NCBI GenBank assembly: GCA_035582835.1
Contig: JAYKAV010002774.1
Location: 886,247 to 950,246, forward strand
DNA length: 64,000 nt
Direction: 5' to 3'
Origin: Phoebastria nigripes
Taxonomy: Eukaryota > Chordata > Aves > Procellariiformes > Diomedeidae
Shown here: piece after piece, positions 1 to 10,508 of the stretch
How positions within the stretch are numbered: position 1 is the first letter of the stretch
Layout of the letters: every line of letters begins with the position of its first letter
Made by a program: the position numbers and the translations under genes
The notes under the pieces: generated by a model
What the model saw: only the letters and a program-made list of their open reading frames with translations
The model's database searches: none
Told to the model about the DNA's origin: nothing

Positions 1-1195
1 CAGGGAGTACATCTATAATTAAGCATATTTTCAAAACCCAAAAATAAGAGTGCCCTGAGCACAGACTGTTTTGTACGAATACAAAAATTGTGTTTTGAAA
101 CTTGCCTACTTATGAAGTACTGCTATGGAAAAGTGCAACTGAGCATGGTTAACGTTTCAGTTGTTTGCCATTTGATTTCTTTTTCTTTTATTCACAACAA
201 ATTAGTTGTTTCATCCTGTTGAATCACTTTGTATGCACAAAGATACAAGACCTTTGTGTTGTGGAACACCGCAATTATTCAAGTGACACAGAGTGTAGGA
301 AGAAAAGAAAAAAAAAAAAAAGAGTATCTAATAATATTGCTTGTTTATTATAGCACAATCCTTGAAGGATACAGTGTACTTAATTGAACAGTACAGATTT
401 TTGCAAATGTCATATGCCCTGCAGGAAAAAAAAACCCAAACCCAAATCGCAGCAAAAGACCTGAAAAAACCAATCAATTACTCATCCCTTACTGGACTTC
501 TGACTAAGTATCACTTTGCAAACTTAGAAACGGCTTGAATTACAATGTCTCCCTTTAGGTAATCCCTTCAAAATTATTCAACTCTATAATCCGATTTATA
601 TTTGTAAAATTACAAGGAATCCTGTACCCATTAAATCAAANAGATAAAAGAATCTCTCAGCAGATTCAAACAACGTATTCAGTAAATAATAAAAATGAAT
701 AATGTCCCTTTATGCATAAATTACGTATGAAAAAGAAAAAAAACACATTAGAGAGTTAAAAAGTTGGCACAAGGAAGTGTCAGCCCTTTGAAAACTTTAT
801 GAATAAAGTCATTTAAAGCAAGGGTCATTGGCCCAGCAGCCTAAGAAAATACCACTTTGGGGAGATTAAACTGCCTTTAGAGCCATAAGGATGCCCAAAG
901 CTATTTTATGTTCTCTTTTCTTCCTGTTAACGGGAAGAAAAGTTTTGGTATTTCCTTATGTGTATGAACCATCTTAAAGCCCGAATGGGGCTGGAGATAA
1001 ACAACTATACGTCCTGACATTTTTGGCAGCTGCCGTATACCCGAGAGTTATTAGACACCCAGATGAAGACGTAGCTTCCTAGGACGCGTTTTATAGCATA
1101 AGAAGCTAATACTTGAAATAGCAGCCCTGCTAAATCGCTAATAAAAAGCCTGCTCTTGACTACCTCAACGCCAAAAATGAGGGTGCCGAGAAAGC
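1..1195. other. Left-edge non-coding DNA
   Basis: AT-rich sequence with no credible exon. Short open frames here are low-complexity and have no recognisable domain. If the CpG island to the right is the TMEM117 promoter, this would be the first intron or 5' part of that gene on the minus strand; that rests on synteny only. Confidence 0.4.
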
Positions 1196-1935
1196 CGCGC
1201 ACCAGACGCCCACCGCAACCTGTTAAATCGACCCATTTCCCCCTGCCCCCGGCGCAGACCTGGGGACCCGCGGCCGCGTTACCCCCGCGGCTGCGGCCGC
1301 CACCGCCCCGCCGGGGCACAGGGCCACGGGCCCCCGCAGCGCCGCCGGNNNNNNNNNNNNNNNNNNNNNNNNNNNNNNNNNNNNNNNNNNNNNNNNNNNN
1401 NNNNNNNNNNNNNNNNNNNNNNNNNNNNNNNNNNNNNNNNNNNNNNNNNNNNNNNNNNNNNNNNNNNNNNNNNNNNNNNNNNNNNNNNNNNNNNNNNNNN
1501 NNNNNNNNNNNNNNNNNNNNNNNNNNNNNNNNNNNNNNNNNNNNNNNNNNNNNNNNNNNNNNNNNNNNNNNNNNNNNNNNNNNNNNNNNNNNNNNNNNNN
1601 NNNNNNNNNNNNNNNNNNCGCGCCCGGGCGCGGGCGAGCGCCGGTGGAGGGAGCGCGGCCGCGCCGGCCCCGGCAGTGCCGCAGCCGCGGCGGCAGCGGG
1701 CGGCGCCGCTGCGGCAGGGTCCCGGCGCCGCCGGTGTCCCTGCCTGTCCCTCCCCGGAGCCTGCCAGCAAGGACCCGAAACGTGCCTGTTATTCCCACGG
1801 GTGTCTTTATTCCCCCTGGAGAACGGTGGCCTGGGAGCCGCGGGGGCTTATCCAGCCAGGGGAGGTGAACAAAACCGGAGCGACACTCAATTCCCACCGG
1901 TCAGACTTCAGTATTAAGTAAATTAGCTGTAGAAA
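1196..1935. promoter_or_regulatory. CpG island, candidate TMEM117 promoter
   Basis: Sharp switch from AT-rich to very GC- and CpG-rich sequence on both sides of an assembly gap, then back to AT-rich DNA near 1930. The island lies about 15 kb left of the TWF1 start. In human, TMEM117 is the head-to-head neighbour of TWF1, so this is the expected place for its first, probably non-coding, exon on the minus strand. No TMEM117 coding sequence is present in the window, so the assignment is inference. Confidence 0.5.
1349..1618. other. Assembly gap (270 n)
   Basis: A run of 270 n inside the CpG island. GC-rich promoters are often lost in short-read assemblies. Open frames crossing it are artefacts of translating n. 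Confidence 0.99.
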
Positions 1936-4056
1936 ATTACAAATATGGGAAATACGGGGTCAAATCTGGAGGCGTGTTACCCCAAAGCAAAAGCACAGGG
2001 TTGGCAATAACAGCCAGCTCACTCAGGAAGATTTAGGAAAACCCTCATGTTTGGGAGGGAGGTCTGTACCCATTTTAGTCGCATGGGAGGGGGCTATCAT
2101 GAGGCCACGGCCAGTCTCCAGGGTGCATACACAGCCGGTATTGTCACTGTGTCGGGCAAAATGCCTCTGTGCAGTCTGACAGAGTTGTTGGCGTTGCACT
2201 TCAGCCGAATTGTCAACCAAAGCCCTTTTATGTGGGATGTGGTCCCTAGAGCCAATGTGCTGGTATTGCTGACATCCCAGGAAAACGTTTACAGGATGCT
2301 CTTAGCATTGCATTATGACTGGGTCTTAATGCAATACNTACTAGTTCTGCTCATTGCTGAAGACAGGTGAACTTGAAGTGGCTAGACACAGCCTCAATGT
2401 ATTGTGAAAAGTCAGGTAACTCCATTGGAGCAGGTAACTGAAATATGGCATCAAAACCTGGATATACGTTTGGCTGCTTCAGCCAAGGTACAGAGGAATG
2501 TGGACAAGGTCCACTGAGGAATGTGGAAGGATCTTTAGGTGAGTCATGTTGTGAAAGACCAGCACAACCAGAACAAGCACCAGATGAAGACATAATCACC
2601 ACATTATCTTCGTCAGTGTAATAACCTATAAGACTCTCAATTTTAGGTAGAAAGATGTAACAATCAATATTTAACACTAACCCCCTCAAGCTATCTTTAC
2701 AGTAAACAGAAATTTAAAATATTCAGAGACAAAAAATCATCATGTGCAACGAGAGAGTACAGAAATACAGCGTACAGCACTGCCTATTCATGCAACAGTT
2801 CAGTGTGCACTGCCACACTTGCAGAAAGCAGTCTCCTTCTGTTCAACAAATGAGAATCCACAGAGGAGGCAGCACCCACCACAGAAGAGATCACACTCTT
2901 CATGCACCTACACACTAAAAAAAATTCTCTTCAGCTCAGATGGAAACCCATGCTACAACTATAGAGTGTTCATGCACATTTTTTCAGATAATAAATCACT
3001 GAGCAAGTTTTTGAAGCCACTAAGTCAATCAAATGAAAATCATCTACTTTTCTATTAAAGTAACCAAAAGCATAAGTGTGCCATATACCTCCCCCAAATT
3101 TCATGTTGCAATTGCTTTCTTAGAGAAAGCCAATATTCTTCCAAAAAGTGTAATATTTCACTCATATATAAAAAAAAAAGCTGGACCACTCCTATTCCTT
3201 TTTTTAATCAAGCAATCAAGATTTAGTTGATGAAATACATACCTGAATAGCAACAATTAACAAATAATCTAAGTAGACAAGACTAATCAGGCCCACTCAC
3301 TAAAACCCAGGAACTGCCAACAACAGAAGAATATAAACAAACTCTTATCTTCGAAACAGTCAGCAACTGAACAGGCCAGCAGTAAAACCAGTAAGTTGAA
3401 CCTAAAAAGCAGGTGGAATCAAGACAATGAGTCATCTTGAAATGCTAGTTTCGATACTTGTGAATGAAACTATTTTACCAACACTCCTACTACAAAAGAG
3501 CTCTTGTGTAAAGACTATCCTTTCACACTTGATTTCCAGCAGAGAGCTGTGAGTATGGAACTAACCATATATATATCGTACTGCAGTATCGATTTCTGTA
3601 GAGTCATTTTACACTCAAATATGAGGAATCAACCTTCTGCGCGTTAGTCTGTAACTGGAAAGTTCCCTTACAAGACTCTGCTGCCTCAGACAACCCTGTC
3701 TGGTGCAGGAACACGCTCTGAGCTACAGTATGTTCCAAAATAATGACACTGTACTAAGAGACAGGTTTCTTTGCTTTTCTATGCCAAAGCAAAAATGCTA
3801 GTTTTGTCAGTGAAAAGGCTGCAGGTCCAAACTAAAAAGACTCGTGTAATCACTCTATTCAAAAAAAAAAAAAAAAAAGAAAATGCAATTCATTATAAAA
3901 TCCTGTGTATCCAGGACTGAAAGGTAATTCTGGAGATTGGAAAAAAATCCTACAGCTTCATCTGAGAAAGCGCTCTGATATCCCATGTTATCTATATTGA
4001 CTATGTGCTTGCCTGCTTGATCCATAAAACTGTGGGTCACTCAACACCCATGAAAT
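1936..4056. other. Intergenic DNA, mostly featureless
   Basis: No recognised gene. It contains one unusual minus-strand ORF (2351-2689, listed separately) and a poly(A) run near 3861-3878. Otherwise I see nothing beyond AT-rich intergenic sequence. Confidence 0.5.
2351..2689 (-). other. Unidentified ORF, possible exon or gene remnant
   Basis: An open frame of about 112 codons on the minus strand ends in TGA at 2351-2353. It has no ATG start: its first codon is TTG. It is preceded by a pyrimidine-rich stretch ending in AAAG that could be a splice acceptor near 2697. The product is not low-complexity. It has an acidic patch (YYTDEDN), a Ser/Cys-rich part (MSSSGACSGC) and a Pro-rich C-terminal half (SVPWLKQPNVYPGF). 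The SLIGY run faintly recalls the tail of class II cytokine receptors such as IFNGR1, but that is too short to name it. It could be the last exon of an unknown gene, a decayed retrocopy or chance. Confidence 0.25.
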
Positions 4057-4440
4057 TTCACAGAACCACATCACAGCTGAGGCTGGAAGCAACCTCTGGA
4101 GATCCCCTCTAGTTCAGCTCTATGCTCAGAGCAGGGTTGTGTCCAGTTGGGTTTTGAGTATATCTAAGGTTGGAGACTCCACAACCTTTCTGGGCAACCT
4201 GTTCCATTGTTTGACCACCCTCACAGTAAAAAGGTTTTTTCATCTGTTAAATGGAACTTCCTGTATTTCAGTTTGTGCCCATTGCCTCTGAGAAGAGTCT
4301 GGCTTCATCTTCTTTACCCCTACTATCAGGCTTTTAAGATCGGTAAGATCCTCTCCCCTGAGCCTCCTCATCTCAAGGTTAAACAGTCCCAGCTCTCTCA
4401 GCCTGTCCTCCCACTCCTTTCATCTGTGGTTGCACAAATG
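4057..4440 (-). mobile_element. CR1 LINE fragment (3' end, minus strand)
   Basis: Reverse-complement match to the CR1 3' region: the diverged terminal block with the 'ggctggaagcaacctctgg' segment, then the part reading 'gggcaacctgttcca', then 'cagtcccagctctctcag'. It is old and diverged. The right boundary is blurred, and an LTR begins about 100 bp further on. Confidence 0.85.
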
Positions 4441-4544
4441 CCTCTTCCCTGGCTTGCTGCTTGGAAAAAGTACTTCATTCCCTCAAANCTCAAAACCTCA
4501 TTACTCAAGGACTGTGCTCCTAATGTATTTTTCTTCCATCCTGC

Positions 4545-5146
4545 TGTTGTGGGTTGACCCCAGCCAGCAGGTAAGCATGCAGCTGCTAGCTCACTCCCCC
4601 TGCCTACTTCCCCAGCAGGACAGGGGAGAGAATAGGAGAAAAAGAGAGAAAACTTGTGGGTTGAGATAAAGATGGCTTAATAAGTGAGGGAAAAACAGTG
4701 AGAATTAATAAAATGTAATAAGTGAGGATTAAAAAAAAAAAAAAAGTAATGCTAAGGCAATCACTCACCAAGGCCCACAAGCAGATCGATGCCTGGTCAG
4801 TCTCTGACAGCCAGCTTTGAAGCCAACNCTCATCCCGCCCTTTTCCTCTACCCTGTTTTATTGCTGGGCTTGATGTCCCATGGCATGGAGTATCCCTTTG
4901 GTCAGTTGGGGTCAGCTGTCCTGGCTGTGTCCCCTCCCAACTTCTTACCCACCCCCAGCCTACTCACTGGGATGAGAGTGTGGGCAGAGTGGGAAACAGA
5001 GACAGCCTTGACCCTGTGCAAGCACTGCTCAGCAATAGCCAAAACATCGGTGTGTTTTCAACACTGTTTTAGCCACAAACCCAAAACACAGCACCATATC
5101 GCTGCTATGAAGAAAGTTAACTCCATCCCAGGCCAGATCCAGTACA
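4545..5146 (-). mobile_element. Solo LTR, avian ERV type, diverged copy
   Basis: Same family as the LTR at 46277-46820. It has the terminal 'tgttgtgggttgacccc', the shared internal 'cttgtgggttgagataaa' block, and an end at 'gttaactccatcccagg' followed by 'ccagtaca'. Read on the minus strand it starts TG and ends CA. The flanking pentamers CCTGC and CTTGC could be a target-site duplication with one mismatch. The position of the TATA box in the other copy reads AATAAAAC here, so this copy looks older or decayed. A run of A (about 4731-4745) interrupts it. No internal retroviral genes are present, so it is a solo LTR. Confidence 0.75.
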
Positions 5147-8100
5147 CTTGCAAAAACATCCTTGGAACAAAAGATTTCCCCCTTTGAAATTTCACAGTCA
5201 CAGTTATGGCAACCCGATTCAGCTATATCACTTAAGATCTATTCATTATCTGCATACCCAACTTGTTTCTTACTGCCTAAAAGGAGAGAAAGCAGCACAT
5301 TCAAACATGAAACAAATGGAGAAAAAACAAATGCTGGCAACAGTTAGTGTATAACTAAAGAGTTAAATAATTTAAGAACTTAGAAGAAAGAAAAGGCAAA
5401 AAAATATATCCCATGGAAAGTAAGAATGTTAAGTTAATCAGAGACAATGACATTGCAAATACTAGTACTGCTTTACTACTAGATGTGAAAAATAGAATTG
5501 TCTAAAAGAACGTGGAACAGCAGAAATGTTTCTACTGCATATTTGGAAAACATAAACAGTGCTTTCACATTATATAACATTGAAATACTTTCCATTAAAT
5601 CAATAATATGAAAGGATAGTAAACAGCAGCAACTTAAATCAAACATTTATTTTTAAATGGCAGGTTGAAGAGTTATTAGAAAAATAAATGAAAGGCATGA
5701 TAGACAGCAATGTTAATCATTAAATTTGTTTCCTAACAACTTCTGCAATGCTGAGGAAGTTTCATAGACATAGAAGAAAGTTAATGTTGTAACAATATTT
5801 AAAGCGTAAATAGGATGACCTACTTAATTACAGGCTTCTCAGGCTGACAGCAAGCATGGGCAAATATATGGGAAAGGCAGGTTCAGGTCTCAATTACTGA
5901 AAGAAGTCAAACGGAGAAGAACCGGAATAACCAAATGGAAGACAGTGGTGCAGGCTGTGCAGCCATGCAATCCCCTGCCTCCACACCCACACACACACAC
6001 TGTAAGTCAGAGTAGTCACCAGGTTTAGTGGTGATTTTGGCCTAACTAGTGCTTCTGTTTCTGCAAGAACAACCAGCAATAATATGAGCTGACAGAACAC
6101 GCTCTTTGAAAACCTGTTCTGATGTCACCTTAGGAGATAATGCATTTGTTTGGTTAGGTCAGTACTGATATATACCTGAACTCCTCAAAGTATTTATGTG
6201 GTCAGATACCTACTGACATTTCAATGAAATAACGAGAATGGCACAAAATCAACATTATACACAATACACAGATGAACTAATAGGCTTCCAAGTCATGATA
6301 AAGGGCCTTATTTCTGGTTCTAGTTAACATTTTTCACCGGTGAAACAAGAAAGAGATTGCAAATTACCTAAGATGAGGGAAACTAAAAATAATTGCAAAA
6401 GGACACATCTCTGATGCTAAACCTCTGGACTGTTTGACTTGTTGGGTACAATCCAAAACACTTCAAACCAAATGTAAATGTGAATAGGAACAAATTATAC
6501 CTGTTGTTTCTATAAGGCAGAAAAAAATGAAAAAAGAGCTTGGATATAGATTTTAACAAATATAAATGATGCTTTGGCTAAAAATTGTAGTGGAATCTTG
6601 GGATCTGGGTGATTAATATGTACTTTTTGATCCTTGTCAAGCAAGTTTTACTTTACCAAGGTGAAGTTAAGGGGTGGTTTCATCATTGTTGATAGGTTAA
6701 ACCACAAAAATAAAATTTTGAGTAGAATTTAATACATACATCTAATTTTGCAATACTAATGGAACTTGGACAAAAAGCTGTAGGAGAACTGTGGAGCCAG
6801 AACTTTAAGTGACCTTTTACATACGGTGAAACAAAAGTCCTGGAGTCAAATGATGAAGGGCTTACCAAGGTTAAAGCAGAAGCTGCACTGGAAGTTTCAA
6901 AGATGATAGTTAGATGATAAACAAAACTTACACTTGAATGAAGTACTTACTGTTCATCCAGACCAAATTTAGTGCAGCTAAACGTCATTCTACTTCAAAT
7001 AATCATACTGATTTCAACAGACAACCAGCACACACCTAGCCTAGATAAAATCGCTGAAGAACTGTCTAGTGAGGTGAACTTACACCACTAATGCAATACT
7101 TTTTAAGTGCATCTGCTGGCCATATGGATGCTTTCAACTAATANAACAACCAGATGTGACTTCTGTACTAGGAAAAGAAAGGAATAATCAGCTTGCAGCT
7201 ACACTGATAGTTGCATATACAGAATTAGAGAAAACACAAATTAAGAAAAAGTGGAATCTGAGTTTAGCCTTCCACGGATACTGCTTAACCACACTGTCCA
7301 AGTTTATTGCAATGGTAAAAGAAGATTTCAGAAAGGTAGGATTAAAGCCGGAAGACAAAAGTCCAGAAAAATAGTAAGTGGTAACAGAAGGTCTTTGGGA
7401 AAATATACTCTAATGTTGCTGAACTCTAGTAAGAAAAATGTAACATCACATGTTTTGTTTAGTATGAGCTTTATATTCTTTTTATGTAAGCAGGCCTCAG
7501 ATTAGTATCTGACAGGAGAATAATTTAAGCTTTGTTGGTTTATTCAATACTAAAGAAAAATTTTATTAAAAATAATGAGGGGTAATTTCTTAACCTCATG
7601 AAAAAACACAGGACTAAAAAAAAGTCTTGTGTTTTTAAGTACTGTAACTCATCATGTTCTTCCAAAGTGCAATGAACAACTGTACTTTGTATAACTACAG
7701 CATAACAACACATTGCCTCTGTAAAAAAAAAGTCTGAAGGCTTTACTCTGTCATCATATAAACTCCCCGTTTCTGTTAGAACAAAAATAAGTGTAGCATG
7801 ACATAAAAATTTTGCGTCTTGACAAAAGTACTGCTTTTAAACTCAAGCACAGTGTGATAACTCAAACAATTAAATTACTTTATTTTCAAATCTCTGCATA
7901 CCTGAAATCGGAGTATGTTATCTAATACAATTAAAAGGAGTCTGAGAGCTGATTGTGCACTGTCATATACAACTGACTGGATCAGGGGAACAGAAACACA
8001 GCCAGGGCAGGGAGTACTATGAGGCACTGGCTGCTGCGTTGGGTGCCTCGATAGAGGCTATGGCAAACCAGACACTGCATTAATATAACTGAGGAGCGAA

Positions 8101-9435
8101 TCTGTCCCTGCTGAAGCAGACACATACAGGTGTCTTGTGCAAAGCATGGCTTGCCCAAGCAGTGGATCAAACCCCAGTAATACAGGTGAGCTACGCTTGG
8201 TAACAACTTCAATGTGACTGTCCAAATGGTAGCACTTGGTAAATCAGAACTATAATCTCACTGAAAATAATCAAATGTACCAGTATTAAACATGACAGCA
8301 CTAATCGTAGTCTGAAGATAATTAATAAGAGAATCATATATACACTATGCCTAGAGAGCAGGTTTTTTGCTGTCAGATTTTTAGTTCTGGTCAAGTGAGG
8401 AGAAGACCAAGCTTTGTGACCTTTCTTTAAAGCTTCTTCTCATCATATATAGGGATATACAGTATCTATTATGCAAATAGCCATTTTTTCAATGGCCAAA
8501 GAATAGCCTGTGACAAATGCCTGTTATTTTTAGCTCACACTAATGCACTGTGAAAAAGCATAGTTATGAAAAAAAAAATTACAATGATAAATGTAATAAT
8601 TTATTTAGCAGCTGAAAATCCATTGAAAATGGACAGGCACTTTGAATAAGTGCCTGAGAGAACAAGTAAGAATGTACAGTACAGTCAAAATGTCTTTTGT
8701 TTGTTTATTGAATTTCCTTTCATTTATAAGAGCAGTGAGTGCACTGTAGAATCTTCTGGAACTAAAATGAAGTACTGGAGACCTTCAGCTTACACTGAGA
8801 CATAGCATACATCTGGGTTTGTGTGTGCCTCTGAGGGTCTCATTCTGCTGGAAACTAAGTGCAAGGAGCTGAGCACTAACAGAGCAGTCTTAAATGCTAG
8901 AAGGGAACAATGCAACTACTTCAGGTTTCACTGCAAGTCTTTCTCCTACCCTTTCTCTGCATTTCTGTCTACTTAAACAGTAAGCACTGCGGAGTAAGGA
9001 TCTATGGTAGAGTTTTATTCTGTCACATCTCAGAATGCTTTCTGCAAACAATTAGTAATAAAATCCCTAATTGGCCTCATGGAGATCTTTTGGGATAAAA
9101 CTTCCCATGTTTTCTTGCTACTATTTTTTAATAGTAATTTATGGGTAGAAACTGGGTGTCATTTGTGAGTGACTCAGGAGAAAGGCCTGTGTGACTGAAT
9201 TCCTCTCCCACAAGTGGGACCCCATGAGTAGGAGGAATCCTTTGTCCCAGGTTCTCCAATTCTTTCACCCCAGCTTCGACATCTCTCAGAAGGTCTTAGC
9301 TGTCCTCATGATGCCTACATCAAAAAGTGGAATTATCTAACAACAGTTTGGATCTTTTCTTCATTTCTTTGGAAATTTGGATAAGACTGTAAAACAGCAA
9401 TGAGAAGCATACAAGGAGCCATTAGAGGGAACCTG
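5147..9435. other. Intergenic DNA
   Basis: No gene or named repeat recognised. There is a short (CA)n stretch near 5989-6000 and many A/T homopolymers. Open frames are short and compositionally random. Confidence 0.5.
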
Positions 9436-10508
9436 ATATTCAGTGGATAAGGAATTGGTTGGATGGTCGCATCCAGAGGGTAGTGGTCAATGGCTCAATG
9501 TCCAGATGGAGATCAGGGACGAGTGGTGTCCCGCAGGGGTCTGTACTGGGACCAATACTGTTTAATATCTTCATCAATGACATAGACAATGGGATCGAGT
9601 GCACCCTCAGCAAGCTTGCGGACGACACCAAGCTGAGTGGTGCGGTCGACACGCCTGAGGGACGGGATGCCATCCAGAAGGACCTGGACAAGCTTGAGAA
9701 GTGGGCCTGTGTGAACCTCACGAGGTTCAACAAGGCCAAGTGCAAGGTCCTGCACCTCGGTCAGGGCAACCCCTGGTATCAATACAGGCTGGGGGATGAA
9801 GGGATTGANAGCAGCCCTGCCAAGAAGGACTTGGGGGTACTGGTGGATGAAAAGCTGGACATGAGCCAGCAATGTGTGCTTGCAGCCCAGAAAGCCAACC
9901 GTATCCTGGGCTGCATCAAAAGCATGGCCAGCAGGTCAAGGGAGGTGATTCTTCCCCTCTACTCCACTCTGGTAAGACCCCACCTGCAGTACTGCATCCA
10001 GCTCTGGAATCCTCAGCATAAGAAAGACATGGACCCGCTGGAGAGGGTCCAGAGGAGGGTCACAAAAATGATCAGGGGGATGGAACACCTCTCCTATGAA
10101 GAAAGGCTGAGAGAGTTGGAGTTGTTCAGCCTGGAGAAAAGAAGGCTTCGGGGAGACCTTATTGCAGTCTTTCAGTACTTAAAGGGGGCTTATAAGAAAG
10201 ATGGGGACAGACTTTTTAGCAGGGCCTGTTGCGACAGGACAAGGGGGAATGGTTTTAAACTAAAAAGGGTAGATTCAGACTAGATATAAGGAAGAAGTTT
10301 TTTACGCTGAGGGTGGTGAAACACTGGAACAGGTTGCCCAGAGAGGTGGTAGATGCCCCATCCCTGGAAACATTCAAGGTCAGGTTGGACGGGGCTCTGA
10401 GCAACCTGATCTAGTTGAAGATGTCCCTGTCCATGGCAGAGTGGTTGGACTAGATGACCTTTAAAGGTCCCTTCCAACCCAAACTATTCTGTGATTCTGT
10501 GATTCTAT
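9436..10508 (+). mobile_element. CR1 LINE, 5'-truncated, with reverse transcriptase remnant
   Basis: The 3' part of a CR1 retrotransposon in sense orientation. It ends in the family's short tandem tail (ATTCTGTG repeats) near 10508. An open frame at 9459-10283 encodes about 274 residues of the C-terminal half of ORF2. It includes the reverse transcriptase stretch [20 protein letters not shown] and the LADD form of the catalytic motif. The frame has one unknown codon (n at 9810) and ends early. Compared with the copy at 29370, an A-run/GGGT junction near 10265 is one base shorter, which shifts the frame before the normal C-terminus. It lacks the 5' UTR, ORF1 and endonuclease, so it is not autonomous. 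Confidence 0.95.

Noticed and set aside
1156..1917. Open frames of 160-250 codons across the CpG island on both strands
   Set aside because: They are open only because n is translated as X and GC-rich sequence has few stops; composition is Pro/Arg/Gly-rich without domains.
2047..2370. 107-codon plus-strand frame
   Set aside because: No recognisable motif, contains an unknown codon and lies antisense to a more protein-like frame; insufficient support.
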